Shown here in pieces: positions 6,062-8,494 of a DNA stretch of 8,494 bases. This DNA is from Klebsiella pneumoniae (lineage in GTDB: Bacteria; Pseudomonadota; Gammaproteobacteria; Ga0077536), in contig CAMCBY010000152.1 in the NCBI GenBank assembly GCA_945873015.1, positions 1-8,494 of the forward strand. The letters run 5' to 3'. Position 1 is the first letter of the stretch, and each line of letters starts with the position of its first letter. The translations under genes were made by a program, and so were the position numbers. The notes below the pieces were generated by a model. That model ran no database searches, was not told where the DNA came from, and saw nothing but the letters and a program-made list of their open reading frames with translations.

Positions 6062-6745
6062 TTAGGTCGCGTGTCGGGGCCAACTCCCGAGCGGCGGTCC
6101 CGGCACGGGGTAGGTCATGCCTGGCGGCAGACGGGGCAAATGAACCCTGCGTTTTCCGCGCGGCGGTCGCTGGTTCTGCGGTCGTTCGAGGAAGTCGCCA
6201 AGGCGCACGACGCTCAGGGCATTGTCGCGACGGTCCCACACCAGTTGTTTATTGATTTTCGGGTAGAGCAGGATGTGTTCTGCGGGGCTGCCGTCGACAT
6301 GGCGAGTCTTGACCGCTGCGGGCAGACCGAATTGGTCGAGCAGTTCGACGTAACTGCGGATGTAACAGAAATGCGCGAGGGCTGGCCGATAAATCTCGAT
6401 GCCGCGCACTTCACCACCACGCAGCGCGACGCCGACATGCTCCCTTAGCATCAGCACGCCATCGGCGTTGATGGCGCGCGCCACTCGCTCTTGCAAATCC
6501 GACGGCTGACGCTCGCGGTCCGAATCAAACTGCGCAGCGTACAGCGGCGACTGTCCACTCGCCGCTAGCGGGGCGACATGCGCCGCCACGACACGTTCGA
6601 GCGGCAGCTGCGTTGCCGGGCTGCCATAAGCAACGCCGGCCACGGTGATTTCATCGAGTCGCAGACGACGCGATTTTAAGCACTCGAGGTGGTCGAGCAA
6701 CTCGAAACGTTGCCGCCACCAGGGTCGTGCAATGGGTCCGAACAT
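6062..6745 (-). CDS. Unrecognised 227-residue protein
   Basis: I do not recognise this protein. The ATG at 6745-6743 is preceded by GAGGG seven bases upstream, the best ribosome binding site in the window, and is chosen over an in-frame start 34 codons further up. It begins MFGPIARPWWRQRFELLDHL. The middle (about 85-185) has regular hydrophobic spacing suggesting a mixed alpha/beta fold, with DGVLMLREHVGVALRGGEVR (95-114) and LLYPKINKQLVWDRRDNALS (159-178). The last 40 residues are rich in Pro and Arg and probably disordered. No signal peptide, membrane helix, Cys cluster or nucleotide-binding motif is seen. Its neighbours on the same strand are the third monooxygenase upstream (257-base gap) and the MAPEG gene downstream. 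That the frame is real is supported by the start signal, its length and globular composition; the function is unknown. Confidence 0.6.
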   Translation of the reverse strand: MFGPIARPWWRQRFELLDHLECLKSRRLRLDEITVAGVAYGSPATQLPLERVVAAHVAPLAASGQSPLYAAQFDSDRERQPSDLQERVARAINADGVLMLREHVGVALRGGEVRGIEIYRPALAHFCYIRSYVELLDQFGLPAAVKTRHVDGSPAEHILLYPKINKQLVWDRRDNALSVVRLGDFLERPQNQRPPRGKRRVHLPRLPPGMTYPVPGPPLGSWPRHAT

Positions 6746-6764
6746 CGGGTTGCCCTCGCTTAGT

Positions 6765-6776
6765 GCGCATGTGCGC
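6765..6776. repeat. Short palindrome just upstream of the unrecognised gene
   Basis: GCGCA (6765-6769) and TGCGC (6772-6776) flank TG. The site lies 20-31 bases upstream of the ATG at 6745, overlapping where a promoter or leader would be, so it could be an operator. It is short enough to arise by chance in GC-rich DNA. Confidence 0.25.
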
Positions 6777-6921
6777 TCAACTGTGCCCAGATTGGCGATG
6801 TGAAGCGCAAAGCGCAATGGCACCACCGCACAGTTTCCGCCGTACAAGAGAGCGCCTCACTCACGCCAGAGTTAGCGGCGCTCGCCGGTCAAAAATGTAG
6901 GGTGTGCAAGGGGGCGGAGTC

Positions 6922-6965
6922 CTTGAACAGGCACCAGTTCAAGCTCGCGCGAGTGGTGCCGGCAC
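6922..6965. terminator. Cluster of three inverted repeats downstream of the third monooxygenase
   Basis: CTTGAAC (6922-6928) pairs with GTTCAAG (6937-6943) across eight bases. CTCGCGCGAG (6944-6953) and GTGCCGGCAC (6956-6965) are self-complementary. Together they begin 38 bases past the leftward monooxygenase stop at 7003. Leftward transcripts would fold here and then reach a TTTTT run near 6896-6892. A transcription end for that gene is the simplest reading, though the T-run is 26 bases beyond the last stem. Confidence 0.35.
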
Positions 6966-7002
6966 GAGTTTCTACATCTCGGACCTATTGAACGAACGGC
7001 GG

Positions 7003-8493
7003 TCAGGAAACGCTCAGTCCCGCGAAGTTGCCCGCCGCGCGCCATGCGGCCCACATCTCGAAGAATTTCGTTGACGGAAAATAGATGCCCGAGCCGATGG
7101 CGCTGCGATGATCTGCGGGGCGGCCCTCGGCGTTGAAATAGCCCGGCGTGCAGGTTTCCTGGAAGGGACGGCGTAGTTCGTTCACAGCTTCCAGTTCGCG
7201 CTGCCATGCCGACTCTGCATCGGCCGTTGCTTCGACGCGCGTCCAGCCCGCCTCGAGGCAGCGGCCGACGATGTAGGTCAGATGGTCAATCTGTTCCTGC
7301 AGCATGTGCGGCACGCTGATGGTGGTGCCGGTCTGCGTGAGACCCATGAAGAAGATGTTGGGGAAGCCGTGGCTGAAGAGACCGTGATAGGTGCGCAGCC
7401 CCGACGCCCATTGCTCCGACAGCCGCACTCCGTCGCGACCGATGATGTCGTAGCCGGCCTGGTGTGCCCAGGTCGTGCCGAGTTCGAAACCCGTGCACAG
7501 CACGAGGCAGTCGAGGGCATGCTCCACGCCGTCGACCTCGAAGCCTTTCGGTGTGATGCGCTGCGTGCCGGTGCTGACGTCGACAATCGCAACGTTATCC
7601 TGGTTGAAGACCGACAGGTAGTCGTCACTGAAGCCGGGGCGTTTGCACAGGGTGCGATACCAGGCTTTGAGCTGTGCCGCCTTGGCAGGAGAGCGAACCA
7701 CTTCGTCGACGCGGGCTCGCACAGTCTCGTTGTATTCGAAATCGGCTATCTCCTGCGCCGTCGCGACCGCCTCCGGCGTGCGTGCATCCGCCGGCAGGGC
7801 CTCGGTGGCATTGATGAGACGTTGGAAGAAGCGCGCCCAGCCGTCGTCGACGGCGCATGCGACGTTCTCTCCATTGGCTATCTGGTTGAAACTCTGCTCG
7901 CGTGCCTTCTGCCATCCGGGCGGCAGAGAGCGGAACCAGTCGACGTCGGTAGGCCCGTTGTCGCGCACGCCAACCGCCGTCGGCGTGCGCTGGAACACGG
8001 TCAGGGATTTTGCCGCCTTGGCGAGTTCAGGTACGACCTGCAGCGCCGTGGTGCCGGTGCCAATCACGCCGACGCGCTTATCCGCCAGACGCTCGAGCCC
8101 GCCGGTGGTGTCTCCGCCGGTGTAGTCGTAGTCCCAGCGTGCGCTATGGAACACGTGGCCCGCAAACGTCTCGAGGCCCGCAATGCCAGGCAGCTGCGGG
8201 CGACTGAAAATACCGCTTTGCGTGGTGACGAAACGTGTGCGAAATTCGTCGCCGCGTGATGTCGTCACGGTCCAGCGCGCGGCCGCCTCGTGCCAGCGCA
8301 TGTCCACGATCTTCGTTTGAAACAGCGCGCGTTCGTACAGACGAAAATGCCGGCCAAGCTGCTGGCAATAGGCGAAGATCTCGCTGCCGCGCACATAACG
8401 CTCGCTCGGCACATAACCCGTTTCCTCGAGGAACGGCAGATAGATGTAGGATTCGACGTCGCAGCGCAGGCCCGGATAACGATTCCAGTACCA
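7003..8493 (-). CDS. Baeyer-Villiger flavin monooxygenase, N-terminus cut by window edge
   Basis: The frame is open to the window edge and gives 496 residues, starting inside the family signature at WYWNRYPGLRCD; roughly 50-60 N-terminal residues with the FAD GxGxxG motif lie outside. An internal GTG at 8412 is not the start, since conserved sequence continues upstream of it. Counted from the first visible residue: fingerprint FAGHVFHSARWD (110-121), NADPH motif GTGTTA (145-150), FQRTPTAVG (167-175), CKRPGFSDDY (283-292), whose Arg is probably catalytic, CTGFE (333-337), and HGLFSHGFPNIFFMG (370-384). The C-terminal CTPGYFNAEG (448-457) and FFEMWAAWRAAG (477-488) are found in a branch of this family, often annotated as cyclohexanone or steroid monooxygenase-like. 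The reaction should be NADPH- and FAD-dependent oxygen insertion next to a carbonyl; the substrate is not predictable here. Confidence 0.93.
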   Translation of the reverse strand, partial: WYWNRYPGLRCDVESYIYLPFLEETGYVPSERYVRGSEIFAYCQQLGRHFRLYERALFQTKIVDMRWHEAAARWTVTTSRGDEFRTRFVTTQSGIFSRPQLPGIAGLETFAGHVFHSARWDYDYTGGDTTGGLERLADKRVGVIGTGTTALQVVPELAKAAKSLTVFQRTPTAVGVRDNGPTDVDWFRSLPPGWQKAREQSFNQIANGENVACAVDDGWARFFQRLINATEALPADARTPEAVATAQEIADFEYNETVRARVDEVVRSPAKAAQLKAWYRTLCKRPGFSDDYLSVFNQDNVAIVDVSTGTQRITPKGFEVDGVEHALDCLVLCTGFELGTTWAHQAGYDIIGRDGVRLSEQWASGLRTYHGLFSHGFPNIFFMGLTQTGTTISVPHMLQEQIDHLTYIVGRCLEAGWTRVEATADAESAWQRELEAVNELRRPFQETCTPGYFNAEGRPADHRSAIGSGIYFPSTKFFEMWAAWRAAGNFAGLSVS

Positions 8494-8494
8494 T

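Noticed and set aside
7282..8259. Open frame on the plus strand (325 codons) opposite the third monooxygenase
   Set aside because: It is antisense to conserved monooxygenase motifs, with no domain of its own.
1..8494. Recent tandem duplication as the origin of the three monooxygenases
   Set aside because: The proteins differ throughout, in motif variants as well as flanking sequence, and unrelated genes lie between them; only a 20-base block is identical.

Overview
The window reads as a stretch of chromosome from a Gram-negative, GC-rich bacterium. The outer-membrane beta-barrel protein with a signal peptide and a C-terminal Phe points to a Gram-negative. The mix of Baeyer-Villiger-type monooxygenases, an AlkC glycosylase, a MAPEG protein and a BBP2-type barrel fits Pseudomonadota, perhaps a gammaproteobacterium that degrades hydrophobic compounds. 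That placement is inference; there is no rRNA or other marker. No tRNA, CRISPR array, transposase or phage gene was seen.

Layout, left to right. (1) 1-707, minus: N-terminal 235 residues of a cyclohexanone-monooxygenase-like flavin monooxygenase, cut by the window edge. (2) 708-1013: divergent control region with a consensus -10 for the monooxygenase, a separate promoter candidate for the next gene, and a perfect 9+9 palindrome. (3) 1014-2099, plus: AlkC-type DNA glycosylase with HEAT repeats and an Ig-like C-terminal domain. (4) 2118-3548, minus: BBP2-like outer-membrane barrel, convergent with alkC across 18 bases. (5) 3549-3792: second divergent control region, with a 16-base near-perfect direct repeat. 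(6) 3793-5394, plus: complete flavin monooxygenase with an atypical FAD-site motif. (7) 5497-5922, minus: small MAPEG-family membrane protein. (8) 6062-6745, minus: unrecognised 227-residue protein with a good ribosome binding site. (9) 7003-8493, minus: third flavin monooxygenase, lacking its N-terminus at the window edge.

How it may fit together. Three class B flavin monooxygenases in 8.5 kb, of at least two sequence subtypes, suggest a locus for oxidising ketones (cyclic, aromatic, terpenoid or steroid-like) to esters or lactones. The outer-membrane barrel could admit substrate, and the MAPEG protein could deal with reactive or lipophilic intermediates. AlkC would repair alkylated bases; whether it belongs functionally or is only a neighbour cannot be told from sequence. 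The genes alternate in strand, so this is a cluster of single-gene units rather than one operon. The known families explain most of the window. The best candidates for something new are the 6062-6745 gene, the two divergent control regions, and the 3793-5394 monooxygenase with its altered motif.
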